Source: CBDDLD01 sp965230605
GTDB lineage: Bacteria; Bacteroidota; Bacteroidia; Flavobacteriales; Flavobacteriaceae
Assembly: GCA_965230605.1 (NCBI GenBank)
Contig: CBDDLD010000004.1
Location: 310,001-374,000, forward strand
Length of the DNA stretch: 64,000 bases
Reading direction: 5' to 3'
Part shown: positions 34,426-42,928 of the stretch, piece after piece
Position numbering within the stretch: position 1 is the stretch's first letter
Layout: each line of letters starts with the position of its first letter
Notes under the pieces: model-generated
Database searches by the model: none
What the model was told of the DNA's origin: nothing
What the model saw: only the letters and a program-made list of their open reading frames with translations
Translations under genes and position numbers: made by a program

Positions 34426-36639
34426 ATGAAAACTTTATTCAAACCACTGTCAAAAATCATTAGGCAGAACATCAAAACATTTTTCTTAGTACTAGTGACA
34501 TTTTCGTCATTTTCGCAAGGACAAAAAAAAGACTCTACAAAGGTAGAAACACTTGATGAAGTTCTTGTAAGGGCTGTACGTGTAGAAGCAACATCGCCAA
34601 TTACACATACAAATGTTACTAAAAAAGAAATAGCAAAACGAAATTTAGGCCAGGATATACCTGTTTTGCTTAACTATTTGCCTTCAGTAGTTACGACTTC
34701 CGATGCCGGAGCTGGTATAGGTTATACCGGTATTAGAGTGCGTGGAATTAGTGCACAATCCACGAATATTACAATTAATGGAATTCCCTATAATGACGCA
34801 GAGTCACTAGGGACATTTTGGGTAAACTTAGGAGATTTTGCATCTTCAGTAGAGAGTTTGCAATTACAACGAGGTGTTGGTACTTCAACAAATGGCTCTG
34901 GAGCTTTTGGAGCCAGTATTAATGTACTAACCGATGCAGTATCTAACGAAAGCAAGGGTGAAATTTCTAATAGCTTCGGAAGCTTTAATACAAGAAAGCA
35001 TACGGTAAAGTATAGTACCGGATTAATGAATGACCATTTTGAAATTGCCGGTAGACTATCTAACATAGTTTCAGATGGCTATGTAGACAGAGCATCTACA
35101 GATCTTAAATCGTATTTCATACAAGGGGCCTATGTTGATGACAATACCTTAATTAAAGCTATCATTTTCGGAGGCAATGAAGTCACGTACCAATCCTGGT
35201 TTGGGATAGATGCTCAAACTTTAGCAACCAATAGAACCTTTAACCCGGCAGGAATGTATACCGATGAAGATGGAAATACAAGGTTTTATGATAATGAGGT
35301 AGACAACTATAGTCAAGACCACTATCAATTACATTGGAGCCAACGCTTTAACAACCTATGGTCAACTACAATAAGTTTAAATTATACGTATGGGCGAGGG
35401 TTCTTTGAACAGTTTAGAGAAGATGACGATTTTAGTACTTATGGCTTTGATCCTTTAACTGTAGATGGTGACGTTGTTAATACAACAGATTTAATTCGTC
35501 GCAGATGGCTAGATAATGACTTTTATGTTGTAAATGCAAATGCCAATTACAGAAACAATGGGTTAGACATGACCTTTGGAGGATCTTATAGTTATTATAA
35601 AGGAGATCATTTCGGAGAAGTTATCTGGGCCAGATTTGCAAGTCAAAGCAATATTAGAGACCGTTATTATGAAGGTGAAGGCATAAAAAATGACCTATCG
35701 TTCTTCTCTAAAGCAAATTATAGACTAAATGATAAAGTAAGCCTTTATGGTGATTTGCAGGTAAGAGCTGTAGGTTATGAAACTACAGGGTTAAGCTCAG
35801 ATGTAGTGCCATTTGTAGTTGATGAAAATTTTACATTTTTCAACCCTAAAGCAGGAATCACGTATACTTTAAATGGAGATAACAGCCTTTACTTTTCTTA
35901 TGCCAGAGCCAATAGAGAACCAAACAGAACAGATTTTGAAAGTAATGCAGATATAGAACCTGAACAGCTTAATGATTTCGAGCTAGGATGGAGACATCAA
36001 TCAAATAATTTCAGTTTTAATGCTAATGCTTACTATATGCTTTATGACCAGCAGCTTGTGCTTTCAGGGCAATTAGATGATGTTGGAAACCCAATAAGAA
36101 CTAATAGTGGAGAGAGTTATCGTTTGGGATTGGAGTTAGAAGCTACGATACCAATAGGGCAAAAGCTTGTATTACAGCCAAACGTTACGCTAAGCTCCAA
36201 TAAAAATAAAGAAACAATTACCTCATTAGATGGAGAGCTAGTTAATTTAGGAAAAACAGACATTTCATTTTCTCCTGAAATTATTGCTGCTAATGCACTG
36301 GTATTTCAACCAGTTTCAAACCTACAGATGACATTATTATCTAAGTATGTCGGAGAACAGTTTATGAGTAACACGGAAGCTGAATTGTCTAAGTTAGACA
36401 GCTTCTTTGTGAATGATTTCAATATCACATATACCATTCAACCAAAATCAGTGTTTGATACTGTAGTGATCACAGGGTTAGTTAACAACATATTTAATGA
36501 AGAATATGTGTCTAATGGATTCTATTTCACTTTTGATGACGATTTCAGTAATCCAGGAACTATTACAACAGTAGAGGGCGCAGGGTTTTACCCTCAGGCG
36601 ACTACTAATTTCTTACTAGGATTAACACTAACTTTCTAG
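34426..36639 (+). CDS. TonB-dependent receptor under TPP riboswitch control (probable thiamine receptor)
   Basis: A 737-residue outer-membrane transporter. It has a signal peptide (cleavage near FSSFSQ), no CarboxypepD_reg domain, a TonB-box-like ETLDEVLVRAVR, a plug (about 60-170, NLGQDIPVLLNYLPSVVTTSD, GIRVRGISAQSTNITINGIP, RGVGTSTNGSGAFGASINVLTD) and a barrel ending in FLLGLTLTF. The ligand is inferred from the TPP riboswitch 68 bases upstream: thiamine or a precursor. The nearby PnuC-type transporter could complete the path through the inner membrane. Its stop overlaps the convergent lipoprotein gene by 4 bases. Confidence 0.93.
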   Translation: MKTLFKPLSKIIRQNIKTFFLVLVTFSSFSQGQKKDSTKVETLDEVLVRAVRVEATSPITHTNVTKKEIAKRNLGQDIPVLLNYLPSVVTTSDAGAGIGYTGIRVRGISAQSTNITINGIPYNDAESLGTFWVNLGDFASSVESLQLQRGVGTSTNGSGAFGASINVLTDAVSNESKGEISNSFGSFNTRKHTVKYSTGLMNDHFEIAGRLSNIVSDGYVDRASTDLKSYFIQGAYVDDNTLIKAIIFGGNEVTYQSWFGIDAQTLATNRTFNPAGMYTDEDGNTRFYDNEVDNYSQDHYQLHWSQRFNNLWSTTISLNYTYGRGFFEQFREDDDFSTYGFDPLTVDGDVVNTTDLIRRRWLDNDFYVVNANANYRNNGLDMTFGGSYSYYKGDHFGEVIWARFASQSNIRDRYYEGEGIKNDLSFFSKANYRLNDKVSLYGDLQVRAVGYETTGLSSDVVPFVVDENFTFFNPKAGITYTLNGDNSLYFSYARANREPNRTDFESNADIEPEQLNDFELGWRHQSNNFSFNANAYYMLYDQQLVLSGQLDDVGNPIRTNSGESYRLGLELEATIPIGQKLVLQPNVTLSSNKNKETITSLDGELVNLGKTDISFSPEIIAANALVFQPVSNLQMTLLSKYVGEQFMSNTEAELSKLDSFFVNDFNITYTIQPKSVFDTVVITGLVNNIFNEEYVSNGFYFTFDDDFSNPGTITTVEGAGFYPQATTNFLLGLTLTF

Positions 36640-37067
36640 TTACTAGAAATTAGAAATGTATTGTTGCCTACAGGAGTAACTCTGTATTCTTTTAGACCAC
36701 AAGGGAGAGGTTCGTTTAAAGACTGGCCAGTAAATAAACTATATGTGTTTCCGTCTTCGCAAGAGGATACAGCATTTACACCGTCGATCTCTAATCGAGA
36801 GCAACTAGATGGAATCTGGTTAGGATCAGCACCGTCCCACGCTCTTAAAGCATCAGTAGTTACTCTTGTAATAATAATACCATCATTTCCTTGGCCTTCA
36901 ATTCTTACGGAATTACTTACAAAGTTGAGTTGACTAAACTGAGGCAAGTTTAGGTTTATTGAAGTATTGACATTTACATTAATAAGAAAGTTACAATTAT
37001 TAGGGCTATCATCACCGCTACAACCTAATAACACTATACTACTTATGATAAGTACAAACTTTTTCAT
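36636..37067 (-). CDS. Rieske-like lipoprotein apparently lacking [2Fe-2S] ligands
   Basis: A 143-residue lipoprotein. I start at ATG 37067, where the signal begins (MKKFVLIISSIVLLGC, lipidated Cys16); the longer frame upstream adds 37 residues without sense, though an ATG two codons earlier is possible. The mature part matches my memory of Bacteroidota Rieske-like lipoproteins: SINLNLPQFSQLNF, GIIITRV, RLEIDGVNAVSSCEDGNTYSLFTGQ and EYRVTPVGNNTFLIS. The two cluster-binding Cys-x-x-His positions seem lost: ADPNQ replaces the usual CPNH. Function is unknown, possibly structural. It is convergent with the thiamine-type receptor and faces the greA leader divergently. Confidence 0.7.
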   Translation of the reverse strand: MKKFVLIISSIVLLGCSGDDSPNNCNFLINVNVNTSINLNLPQFSQLNFVSNSVRIEGQGNDGIIITRVTTDALRAWDGADPNQIPSSCSRLEIDGVNAVSSCEDGNTYSLFTGQSLNEPLPCGLKEYRVTPVGNNTFLISSN

Positions 37068-37124
37068 TGACATCATTTTTAAAGCGCAATTTACAATAAA
37101 TAATAGGGTCCCGTAAATATTTCG

Positions 37125-37132
37125 TATATTTG
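37125..37132 (+). promoter_or_regulatory. Candidate -7 box for greA
   Basis: TATATTTG matches TAnnTTTG, 120 bases before the greA ATG, so the transcript would have a leader of about 110 bases. Confidence 0.5.
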
Positions 37133-37139
37133 CCATTAC

Positions 37140-37219
37140 AATCTCGTGAAAGCGAGATTTTTGCTTTTTCCCGAACACCTGTACTTATCATTTATAAAAG
37201 TACGTTTCGGGATATTTTT
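37140..37219 (+). promoter_or_regulatory. Structured greA leader with two terminator-like hairpins
   Basis: Hairpin 1 (37140-37162) pairs AATCTCG with CGAGATT, 7 bp, then TTTTTGCTTTTT. Hairpin 2 (37170-37219) pairs CCCGAA with TTCGGG and, inside a bulge, GTACTT with AAGTAC, then ATATTTTTA. Both lie between the candidate promoter and the ATG at 37252. They could attenuate greA or release short leader RNAs. Confidence 0.6.
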
Positions 37220-37251
37220 AATTTATAGGATAATGATTAAACGATTGAATT

Positions 37252-37725
37252 ATGAGTAAAGTATCTTATTACACAGAAGAGGGATTAAAAAAGTTGAGGG
37301 AAGAACTCAACCAATTAAAAGATATAGAGCGTCCTAAAGCATCACAAGCTATTGCTGAAGCTAGAGACAAAGGAGACTTAAGTGAGAATGCTGAGTATGA
37401 TGCTGCAAAGGAGGCTCAAGGCTTGCTAGAAATGAAGATATCTAAGCTAGAGGAAACATTGTCTAATGCTAGGTTAATTGATGAATCTCAATTAGACACA
37501 TCTAAAGTATTAGTGTTGTCTAAAGTTAAGATCAAAAACCAGACAAATGGTATGGAAATGACCTACACATTAGTGGCTGAAAGCGAAGCTGATCTTGCTT
37601 CAGGGAAGATATCTGTCAATTCTCCTATTGGTAAAGGCTTACTTGGTAAATCGGTAGGTGATGTCGCGGAGATCCAAGTGCCTAATGGGACTTTAAAATT
37701 TGATATTTTAGAGATTTCAAGATAG
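37252..37725 (+). CDS. greA: Transcription elongation factor GreA
   Basis: A 157-residue factor that rescues backtracked RNA polymerase by stimulating transcript cleavage. The N-terminal coiled coil (about 1-75) includes YTEEGLKKLREEL and the acidic tip DKGDLSENAEYDAAKE, whose Asp/Glu residues reach the polymerase active site. The C-terminal FKBP-like domain ends NGTLKFDILEISR. Length is normal. It has its own promoter box and an unusual structured leader upstream, and a strong terminator downstream. Confidence 0.97.
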   Translation: MSKVSYYTEEGLKKLREELNQLKDIERPKASQAIAEARDKGDLSENAEYDAAKEAQGLLEMKISKLEETLSNARLIDESQLDTSKVLVLSKVKIKNQTNGMEMTYTLVAESEADLASGKISVNSPIGKGLLGKSVGDVAEIQVPNGTLKFDILEISR

Positions 37726-37746
37726 AAAGTATCATTCAAAAGTTTA

Positions 37747-37793
37747 AAAAAGATTCTTGTTTTACAAATAATGTATAGCAAGAATCTTTTTTT
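37747..37793 (+). terminator. Intrinsic terminator after greA
   Basis: An 11-bp perfect stem (AAAGATTCTTG / CAAGAATCTTT) with a 19-base loop is followed by TTTT. Confidence 0.88.
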
Positions 37794-37822
37794 ATCTTTA
37801 CGTAACCCTATCAATTATTACA

Positions 37823-38212
37823 ATGGCATCACTATTTACCAAGATTGTCAACGGCGAAATTCCATCGTATAAAGTAGCTGAAACAGAAGATTTTTACGCA
37901 TTTTTAGACATAAACCCAAATGCTAAAGGGCATACGCTTTGTATCCCTAAAAAAGAAGTAGACAAGATTTTTGATCTCGATGCAGACACTTATGCAGGCT
38001 TGATGCAGTTTTCTAGACGTGTTGCTTTAGCCATGAGAAAAGTAATTGATTGCGAACGCATTGGAATGTCTGTAATAGGTTTAGAAGTGCCACACGTTCA
38101 TGTACACTTGATACCACTTCATAATATGGATAATGCACGTTTTACACATAAAGTAAAACTAACTGAAGATGAGTTTAAAACTACAGCAAAAGCCATAGCG
38201 GATTATTTTTAA
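37823..38212 (+). CDS. HIT-family (Hint-like) nucleotide hydrolase
   Basis: A 129-residue cytosolic protein of the histidine-triad superfamily. Marks are SLFTKIVNGEIPSYKV, AFLDINPNAKGHTLCIPK and the catalytic triad HVHVHLIP. Hint enzymes hydrolyse nucleoside phosphoramidates such as AMP-lysine. Length is typical. It lies just after the greA terminator with a weak -7-like TATCTTTA before it, and is convergent with the histidine kinase gene. Confidence 0.95.
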   Translation: MASLFTKIVNGEIPSYKVAETEDFYAFLDINPNAKGHTLCIPKKEVDKIFDLDADTYAGLMQFSRRVALAMRKVIDCERIGMSVIGLEVPHVHVHLIPLHNMDNARFTHKVKLTEDEFKTTAKAIADYF

Positions 38213-38215
38213 ATA

Positions 38216-39376
38216 TTAGAGGGTCTTTAGACTTATTTGTAGTGTTGTTCCTTTTCCAATTTCTGAGGTCAAAACCTTAATACGACCATTATGATAATCT
38301 TCAATAATACGTTTGGCTAAAGACAATCCGAGACCCCAACCTCGCTTTTTGGTTGTAAAACCTGGTTCGAATATTTTTTGATATTGATGTTTTGGTATAC
38401 CCTTTCCTGTATCAGAAATTCTAATTTTAACCTGCTTGTCAGATTCTAAAACCTCCAATTCAAGCTGCCCTTTACCGCGCATAGCATCAATGGCATTCTT
38501 AACCAAGTTTTCTATAGTCCAACTGTAGAGTTGTGCATTTAAATTAGCATAGATAGGATCTTCAGGAGTTCTAATCTTAAAATCGACAAGCTTTGATGAG
38601 CGTGATTTTAAATAATCATAAGATGTTTTGGTGGTCTCCACAATATCCATTTTTTCAAGAGTAGGAGCAGATCCTATTTTGCTAAATCGATCCGTAATGG
38701 TTTGTAAACGATCTATATCTTTCTCTATTTCTGCTACATATTCAGGGTTTACGTGCTCAGATTTCAGTATTTCTGTCCAGCCTACCAACGACGAAAGTGG
38801 GGTGCCTATCTGATGGGCTGTCTCTTTAGCCATACCTGTCCATAACTTATTTTGATCTGCGGTTTTTGAACTCCTGTAGAATAAATAAACCACAGCTGCA
38901 AATAATAAAATGATAAGAATTAAAGCTAAAGGGTAATATTTGAGTTTGTTGAGCAATGGCGAATTACCATAATAGAGTTTACCCAACTTATCATTAGAAA
39001 GGGTAACCTCAAGAGGTTTGTTCTGAGAGAGGAGTCTATTAATAAGTTTAACTGTAGCCTGAGGACTTTCTATAGAAGCACTATCAATATTTCGTATGCT
39101 GAGTATTTTATTATCTTCATCCAATAAAATCATTGGCGTAGTTACTGTAGTATCTGTAACAACCCGATCTGCTACTAAATTAATATCTGCATTATCTTCA
39201 TAAAAAAACTTTGAATATTCCGGGTAGGCAAAAGTCCAATTCTTCATTTTATTACGCTCTTCTGCCTTAAAATTTTGAAAGAACGCATAGGTATTCCATA
39301 AGATCAAAGAAACGATTATGAAAGATGAAATAATGATAATCCAACGGATCACATTCCTATTTGCAGTAAAGGTCAT
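38216..39376 (-). CDS. Orphan transmembrane sensor histidine kinase
   Basis: A 386-residue kinase. Two membrane helices (about 12-33 and 145-165) flank a periplasmic sensor region of about 110 residues. There is no HAMP domain. The H-box is AKETAHQIGTPLSSLVGW, and the catalytic domain has N-box ENLVKNAIDAM, G1 ISDTGKGIP, F-box FEPGFTTKKRGWGLGL. No response regulator is encoded beside it, so its partner must be elsewhere. The H-box with Gln-Ile after the His (HQIGTPLS) is a form common in Bacteroidota. It is transcribed toward the HIT gene. Confidence 0.92.
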   Translation of the reverse strand: MTFTANRNVIRWIIIISSFIIVSLILWNTYAFFQNFKAEERNKMKNWTFAYPEYSKFFYEDNADINLVADRVVTDTTVTTPMILLDEDNKILSIRNIDSASIESPQATVKLINRLLSQNKPLEVTLSNDKLGKLYYGNSPLLNKLKYYPLALILIILLFAAVVYLFYRSSKTADQNKLWTGMAKETAHQIGTPLSSLVGWTEILKSEHVNPEYVAEIEKDIDRLQTITDRFSKIGSAPTLEKMDIVETTKTSYDYLKSRSSKLVDFKIRTPEDPIYANLNAQLYSWTIENLVKNAIDAMRGKGQLELEVLESDKQVKIRISDTGKGIPKHQYQKIFEPGFTTKKRGWGLGLSLAKRIIEDYHNGRIKVLTSEIGKGTTLQISLKTL

Positions 39377-39473
39377 TAGTTAGCGAAATTTCTATTTCTA
39401 AATATAATGTAATTCTGTTAATAATATTGCGTTACAATAACTGTAAATGTTTTTATCACATGGGTAATATATT

Positions 39474-39481
39474 TACCTTTG
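39474..39481 (+). promoter_or_regulatory. Candidate -7 box for the flavin reductase gene
   Basis: TACCTTTG matches TAnnTTTG, 20 bases before the ATG at 39501. No clear -33 TTG at the right distance. Confidence 0.5.
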
Positions 39482-39500
39482 TTGAAAATCAGAATAGTAC

Positions 39501-40370
39501 ATGATATCTTTTCTACCGAGAGAACTTTCAACAGGAAGGTTACATAATTATTTGTTGAGTGCTGTGGCGCCAAGACCGATAGCCTTTGCAAGTACAATTG
39601 ATAGCGATGGATGTCCTAATTTATCACCCTTTAGTTTCTTTAATGTGTTTAGTGCTAATCCACCGGTTTTAATTTTTTCACCGGCCAGACGTGTCAGAGA
39701 TAATACTACTAAACATACATTAAGTAATGCAGAAGCTACAAAAGAAGTAGTAATAAACGTAGTTAACTATGACATAGTTCAGCAGATGTCTTTGAGTAGT
39801 ACCGAATATCCTAAATCGGTGAACGAATTTGAAAAAGCAGGACTTACAATGTTGGCTTCAGACACGGTAAAACCTTATAGAGTTGCAGAATCACCGGTAC
39901 AATTAGAATGTAAGGTAAACGATATCATAGCTCTAGGAACCGAAGGTGGTGCCGGGAACTTAATTATATGTGAGGTGACTAAACTACATATGGCTGAAGA
40001 GATTTTAAATGAAGACCAGTCTATAAACCAAGAAGCATTAGATCTAGTTGCTAGGGCAGGAGGAAGTTATTATTCTAGAGCAAAAGTTGGCTTTTTCGAA
40101 ATTCCTAAGCCTTTAAGAACCTTAGGAATCGGTGTAGACGCTATGCCAGACCATGTTAAGAATAGTATGATTCTTACAGGGAATGACCTTGGAATGTTGG
40201 GGAATGTTGAAACTTTACCTGATGAAGAACAGATAGAGGCGTTTATCAATGATATTTCTGAACGCTATCCTGATATTAAGGAAGCATCTCACAGAGAGAA
40301 ACATAAATTAGCTCATAATTATTTGAGTTATGGAGATGTAGAAAGTGCATGGAAGTTATTACTTTCGTGA
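39501..40370 (+). CDS. Flavin reductase-like FMN-binding protein
   Basis: A 289-residue protein of the flavin reductase/DIM6-NTAB FMN-binding split-barrel family. Marks are LSAVAPRPIAFASTIDSDGCPNLSPFSFFNVFSANPP, whose full run I give only as positions of about 20-56, and DNTTKHTL, VVINVV, SLSSTEYP and NLIICEV. Such proteins bind FMN and reduce flavins or act with a partner oxidase. The C-terminal 90 residues (about 200-289) are an extension beyond the usual domain. It is followed after 41 bases by the DUF3127 gene. Confidence 0.9.
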   Translation: MISFLPRELSTGRLHNYLLSAVAPRPIAFASTIDSDGCPNLSPFSFFNVFSANPPVLIFSPARRVRDNTTKHTLSNAEATKEVVINVVNYDIVQQMSLSSTEYPKSVNEFEKAGLTMLASDTVKPYRVAESPVQLECKVNDIIALGTEGGAGNLIICEVTKLHMAEEILNEDQSINQEALDLVARAGGSYYSRAKVGFFEIPKPLRTLGIGVDAMPDHVKNSMILTGNDLGMLGNVETLPDEEQIEAFINDISERYPDIKEASHREKHKLAHNYLSYGDVESAWKLLLS

Positions 40371-40411
40371 ATCAAAACGTAAAAATTTAAATAACATAGA
40401 TTAATTTTATA

Positions 40412-40789
40412 ATGGAAGTACAAGGGCGTATAAAGATGATAGGGGAAACCCAAACTTTTGGGAACAATGGTTTCAGAAAAAGAGAATTGGTTGTAACTAC
40501 AGAAGAGCAATATCCACAACATTTAATGGTTGAATTTGTTCAAGATAAAACCGATCTTTTAAATACTTATCAGGTTGGACAGCAAGTGAAGATCAGCATC
40601 AATTTAAGAGGGAGAGAGTGGGTAAACCCTCAAGGTGAAACAAAATACTTTAATTCTATACAAGGGTGGCGAATAGAAGCTTTACAAGCAGAAGTGCCAA
40701 CCGGCGAAGTACCACCAATGCCTCCGGCTGATGTATTTGAGCCTGTAAGCGAGATCAATGAAGAAGATCATGATGATCTTCCTTTTTAA
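40412..40789 (+). CDS. DUF3127 family protein, OB-fold-like
   Basis: A 125-residue protein. The core (residues of about 1-95) is MEVQGRIKMIGETQTFG, KRELVVTTEEQYPQHLMVEFVQDK and GQQVKISINLRGREWVNPQGETKYFNSIQGW. It fits DUF3127, which looks like a small single-strand-nucleic-acid-binding OB fold by pattern. The tail is acidic (EINEEDHDDLPF), which is reminiscent of SSB-type C-termini that end in DDLPF. This is a resemblance, not proof. Function in Bacteroidota is not established. Confidence 0.85.
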   Translation: MEVQGRIKMIGETQTFGNNGFRKRELVVTTEEQYPQHLMVEFVQDKTDLLNTYQVGQQVKISINLRGREWVNPQGETKYFNSIQGWRIEALQAEVPTGEVPPMPPADVFEPVSEINEEDHDDLPF

Positions 40790-40810
40790 TAAAATAAAAA
40801 TATATATAAG

Positions 40811-40834
40811 AGCCTGTATTAACAGGCTTTTTTT
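40811..40834 (+). terminator. Intrinsic terminator after DUF3127 gene
   Basis: A 7-bp stem (AGCCTGT / ACAGGCT) with a 4-base loop is followed by TTTTTT. Confidence 0.85.
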
Positions 40835-40840
40835 AATAAT

Positions 40841-40872
40841 AAAAAAGTCCTGAACTAGAAAGCTCAGGACTT
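40841..40872 (-). terminator. Minus-oriented hairpin with U-tract, no gene upstream of it
   Basis: AAGTCCTGA (40845-40853) pairs with TCAGGACTT (40864-40872); read on the minus strand the stem is followed by TTTTTT. No minus-strand gene lies upstream between here and 41672, so it may end an unannotated short RNA or be a remnant. Confidence 0.4.
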
Positions 40873-40920
40873 ATATTGTGGTTTTAGGTTTGACCTTCAT
40901 AAACAAACTCAAAAAAAGCA

Positions 40921-41004
40921 ATGATGAACAAAAATTTATTACACAAAGGTCATATCAAAGATGGCAAAAAAACTCGTACTTTCAAAGTATATACCCTGAT
41001 TTAA
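40921..41004 (+). CDS. Possible 27-residue basic small protein
   Basis: An open frame ATG ATG AAC to TAA encodes 27 residues rich in Lys, Arg and His (it includes KGHIKDGKKTRTFKVY). An A-rich stretch (CTCAAAAAAAGCA) precedes the first ATG, as is usual before flavobacterial genes. The ATG is doubled. It lies in an otherwise gene-free 256 bases between the DUF3127 terminator and aat. Chance is a real alternative for such a short frame; conservation would decide. Confidence 0.25.
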   Translation: MMNKNLLHKGHIKDGKKTRTFKVYTLI

Positions 41005-41045
41005 CAGCAAAACAACTAACTACAACGTTATAGTTGAGGCTTATT

Positions 41046-41672
41046 ATGTATTTTTTAAGCAGCAAAATAGAATTCCCGGATGTATCTGAAGCTTCAGCAG
41101 AAGGTTTGCTAGCTATTGGGGGCGATTTATCATCTGAACGCTTAATTTATGCTTACTCTAAGGGAATTTTTCCATGGTTTGATGATGATGAACCTATACT
41201 ATGGTGGTCGCCAGATCCTAGATTTGTGCTATTTCCAACTGATTTAAAGGTCAGTAAGAGTATGTCCAAGATAATGAAGAAAGAACGGTTTAAAATTACT
41301 TATGATAAAGCATTTAAAGAAGTCATAACCGCATGTTCTATAAAAAAACGGCCGGGTCAAAAAGGAACCTGGATCAGTAAGGGTATGATAGAAGCTTATA
41401 TAAATCTACATAAATTAGGACATGCTAAGTCTGTTGAGGTGTGGGAAGGTGATAACTTAGTTGGAGGATTATATGGAATAGAGGTGAATAAGAACATATT
41501 TTGTGGCGAAAGTATGTTTGCTGATGTGAGTAATGCAAGTAAAGCAGGGTTTATAGCATTAGTTAAAGATTCTAATTATAAATTGATAGATTGTCAATTA
41601 CACACAAAACACCTGGAAAGTTTAGGCGCTAAATATATTTCTCGAGTAGAATTCTTAAAATACCTAATCTAG
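41046..41672 (+). CDS. aat: Leucyl/phenylalanyl-tRNA--protein transferase
   Basis: A 208-residue cytosolic enzyme that adds Leu or Phe to proteins with N-terminal Arg or Lys, marking them for ClpAP-type degradation. Family marks are PDVSEASAEGLLAIGGDLSSERLIYAYSKGIFPWF in part, PILWWSPDPRFVLFP, YINLHKLGHAKSVEVWE, LVGGLYGI, GESMFADVSNASKAG and DCQLHTKHLESLGAKYISR. I start at ATG 41046; the TTG at 41034 is less likely. Its 3' end overlaps the convergent DUF2490 gene by 4 bases. Confidence 0.95.
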   Translation: MYFLSSKIEFPDVSEASAEGLLAIGGDLSSERLIYAYSKGIFPWFDDDEPILWWSPDPRFVLFPTDLKVSKSMSKIMKKERFKITYDKAFKEVITACSIKKRPGQKGTWISKGMIEAYINLHKLGHAKSVEVWEGDNLVGGLYGIEVNKNIFCGESMFADVSNASKAGFIALVKDSNYKLIDCQLHTKHLESLGAKYISRVEFLKYLI

Positions 41673-42355
41673 AGATTAAGAATACCAGAAATCAGAGTGA
41701 ATAATTTTTGTTGAGTTTCAATATTGATGGCTTCAAAACGATATTCTAATCCAACTTGCAATTTAAATGATTCTGACAATAACCAACCTAACTGAAGTGT
41801 TGTTCGATGATCCCATTCTGGCCTGGCAGCACTGGTAATACTAAATAAAGCCTCCATGGCTGCTATAAAATAAGCTTCTCCAATATCTAATTTTAAACCA
41901 TTTAAAGGCATGTCTACAGCAAACCGGTAACGCATTCTGTGTACTGTAAATTGATCTAATATGCGTTGTTCTAATCTAAAACGATGCCCAAACCTTAAAG
42001 GTTCTAAAGATGTTGTAAAATTATACTGTTCAGTAAACCGTATTTCATTACTGCTATCGTTAAAAAGACTCCTATTTCTGTATCTTAATCCAACACTTAA
42101 ACTATTATTGTAACTGAGATAAAATGTAGAAAAATGTGTGAGATCGATTTGGCGCTGCTCATAATTGAAGACCTCATTCTGATACAAGTAGGCTCTAGAG
42201 CTTAACGAAAAATTTAAACGATAAGAGGATGATACTTTGTGGTTAATAGCAAATCCACTTTCATTTAGACCTTCATAATTATGTTGAGCTTTAATTGATA
42301 ACATGACAAAAAAAGCACAAAACAATAATGCTTTTTTAGTACATGATATGTTCAT
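41669..42355 (-). CDS. DUF2490-type outer-membrane protein
   Basis: A 228-residue protein with a signal peptide (cleavage near LSIKAQ). The mature part has the DUF2490 pattern of Arg-rich amphipathic strands: LRYRNRSLF, GHRFRLEQRILD, MRYRFAVDMPLNGL and LQVGLEYRFE. It predicts a small outer-membrane barrel of unknown function. The gene starts 20 bases inside the preceding gene, so the two are probably coupled, and is the last of a three-gene run with tag. Confidence 0.8.
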   Translation of the reverse strand: MNISCTKKALLFCAFFVMLSIKAQHNYEGLNESGFAINHKVSSSYRLNFSLSSRAYLYQNEVFNYEQRQIDLTHFSTFYLSYNNSLSVGLRYRNRSLFNDSSNEIRFTEQYNFTTSLEPLRFGHRFRLEQRILDQFTVHRMRYRFAVDMPLNGLKLDIGEAYFIAAMEALFSITSAARPEWDHRTTLQLGWLLSESFKLQVGLEYRFEAINIETQQKLFTLISGILNL

Positions 42356-42920
42356 AGGAGGACGATTTTAGAGGGCGCGATTTTATCAATTGCCCTGTAT
42401 TGTCAAAAGTAAATTCTCTAATCTCTCTTTTAGCTTTAGATTTTACTTCAGCAATGATTTCATAATTGATTTCAAAAGAAGAAGGGTTCCCGTTAAGTAA
42501 ATCTAGAATAACACTTTCATTAGGGTGACTCTTAGGTATATACTGCTCCTGAATTTTTATAAACTTATATGATTTGTAACTGGTTTTATAGAAGTTAGTA
42601 AGCATCTTTAAGAGGGCTTTATCTAACTTCTTTTTTTTAATAAGCACTTCTATATCTTCAAGAATTCCATTGTTGTCAAATTCAATACTATAATAGCGCT
42701 TATTGAACTTGAACTTGGCTTCATAACTAATCTTTAAGCTGTCAGTCTCTTTGTAAAATTTAAGTTTCTTGCTATTATCAGGTAAACTTTGCAATAGCGC
42801 TTGGGCCTCTGCAGGAAACGCTTCAAGTTTAATACGCTTCTCTTGTTCATCTTTAGACTGGGAAAAAGAGAAAATACTTGTAAAAAGAAAGATGATTATG
42901 AACCTTTTTCTAATTCGCAT
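42336..42920 (-). CDS. Exported protein of unknown function, PepSY-like
   Basis: A 194-residue protein with a signal peptide (FIIIFLFTSIFSFSQ). The mature part is Lys-rich. YYSIEFDNNGILEDIEVLI and IREFTFDNTGQLIKSR resemble two PepSY-like half-repeats, and the Ala-rich AFPAEAQALLQSLP segment is typical of such exported proteins. Function is not known. It begins 8 bases after tag and overlaps the DUF2490 gene by 20 bases; these may act together at the outer membrane. Confidence 0.7.
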   Translation of the reverse strand: MRIRKRFIIIFLFTSIFSFSQSKDEQEKRIKLEAFPAEAQALLQSLPDNSKKLKFYKETDSLKISYEAKFKFNKRYYSIEFDNNGILEDIEVLIKKKKLDKALLKMLTNFYKTSYKSYKFIKIQEQYIPKSHPNESVILDLLNGNPSSFEINYEIIAEVKSKAKREIREFTFDNTGQLIKSRPLKSSSYEHIMY

Positions 42921-42928
42921 ACAAATTT

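Noticed and set aside
36636..37178. Longer 180-residue reading of the Rieske-like lipoprotein
   Set aside because: The lipoprotein signal starts at 37067; the extra 37 residues upstream overlap the candidate greA promoter and leader hairpin.
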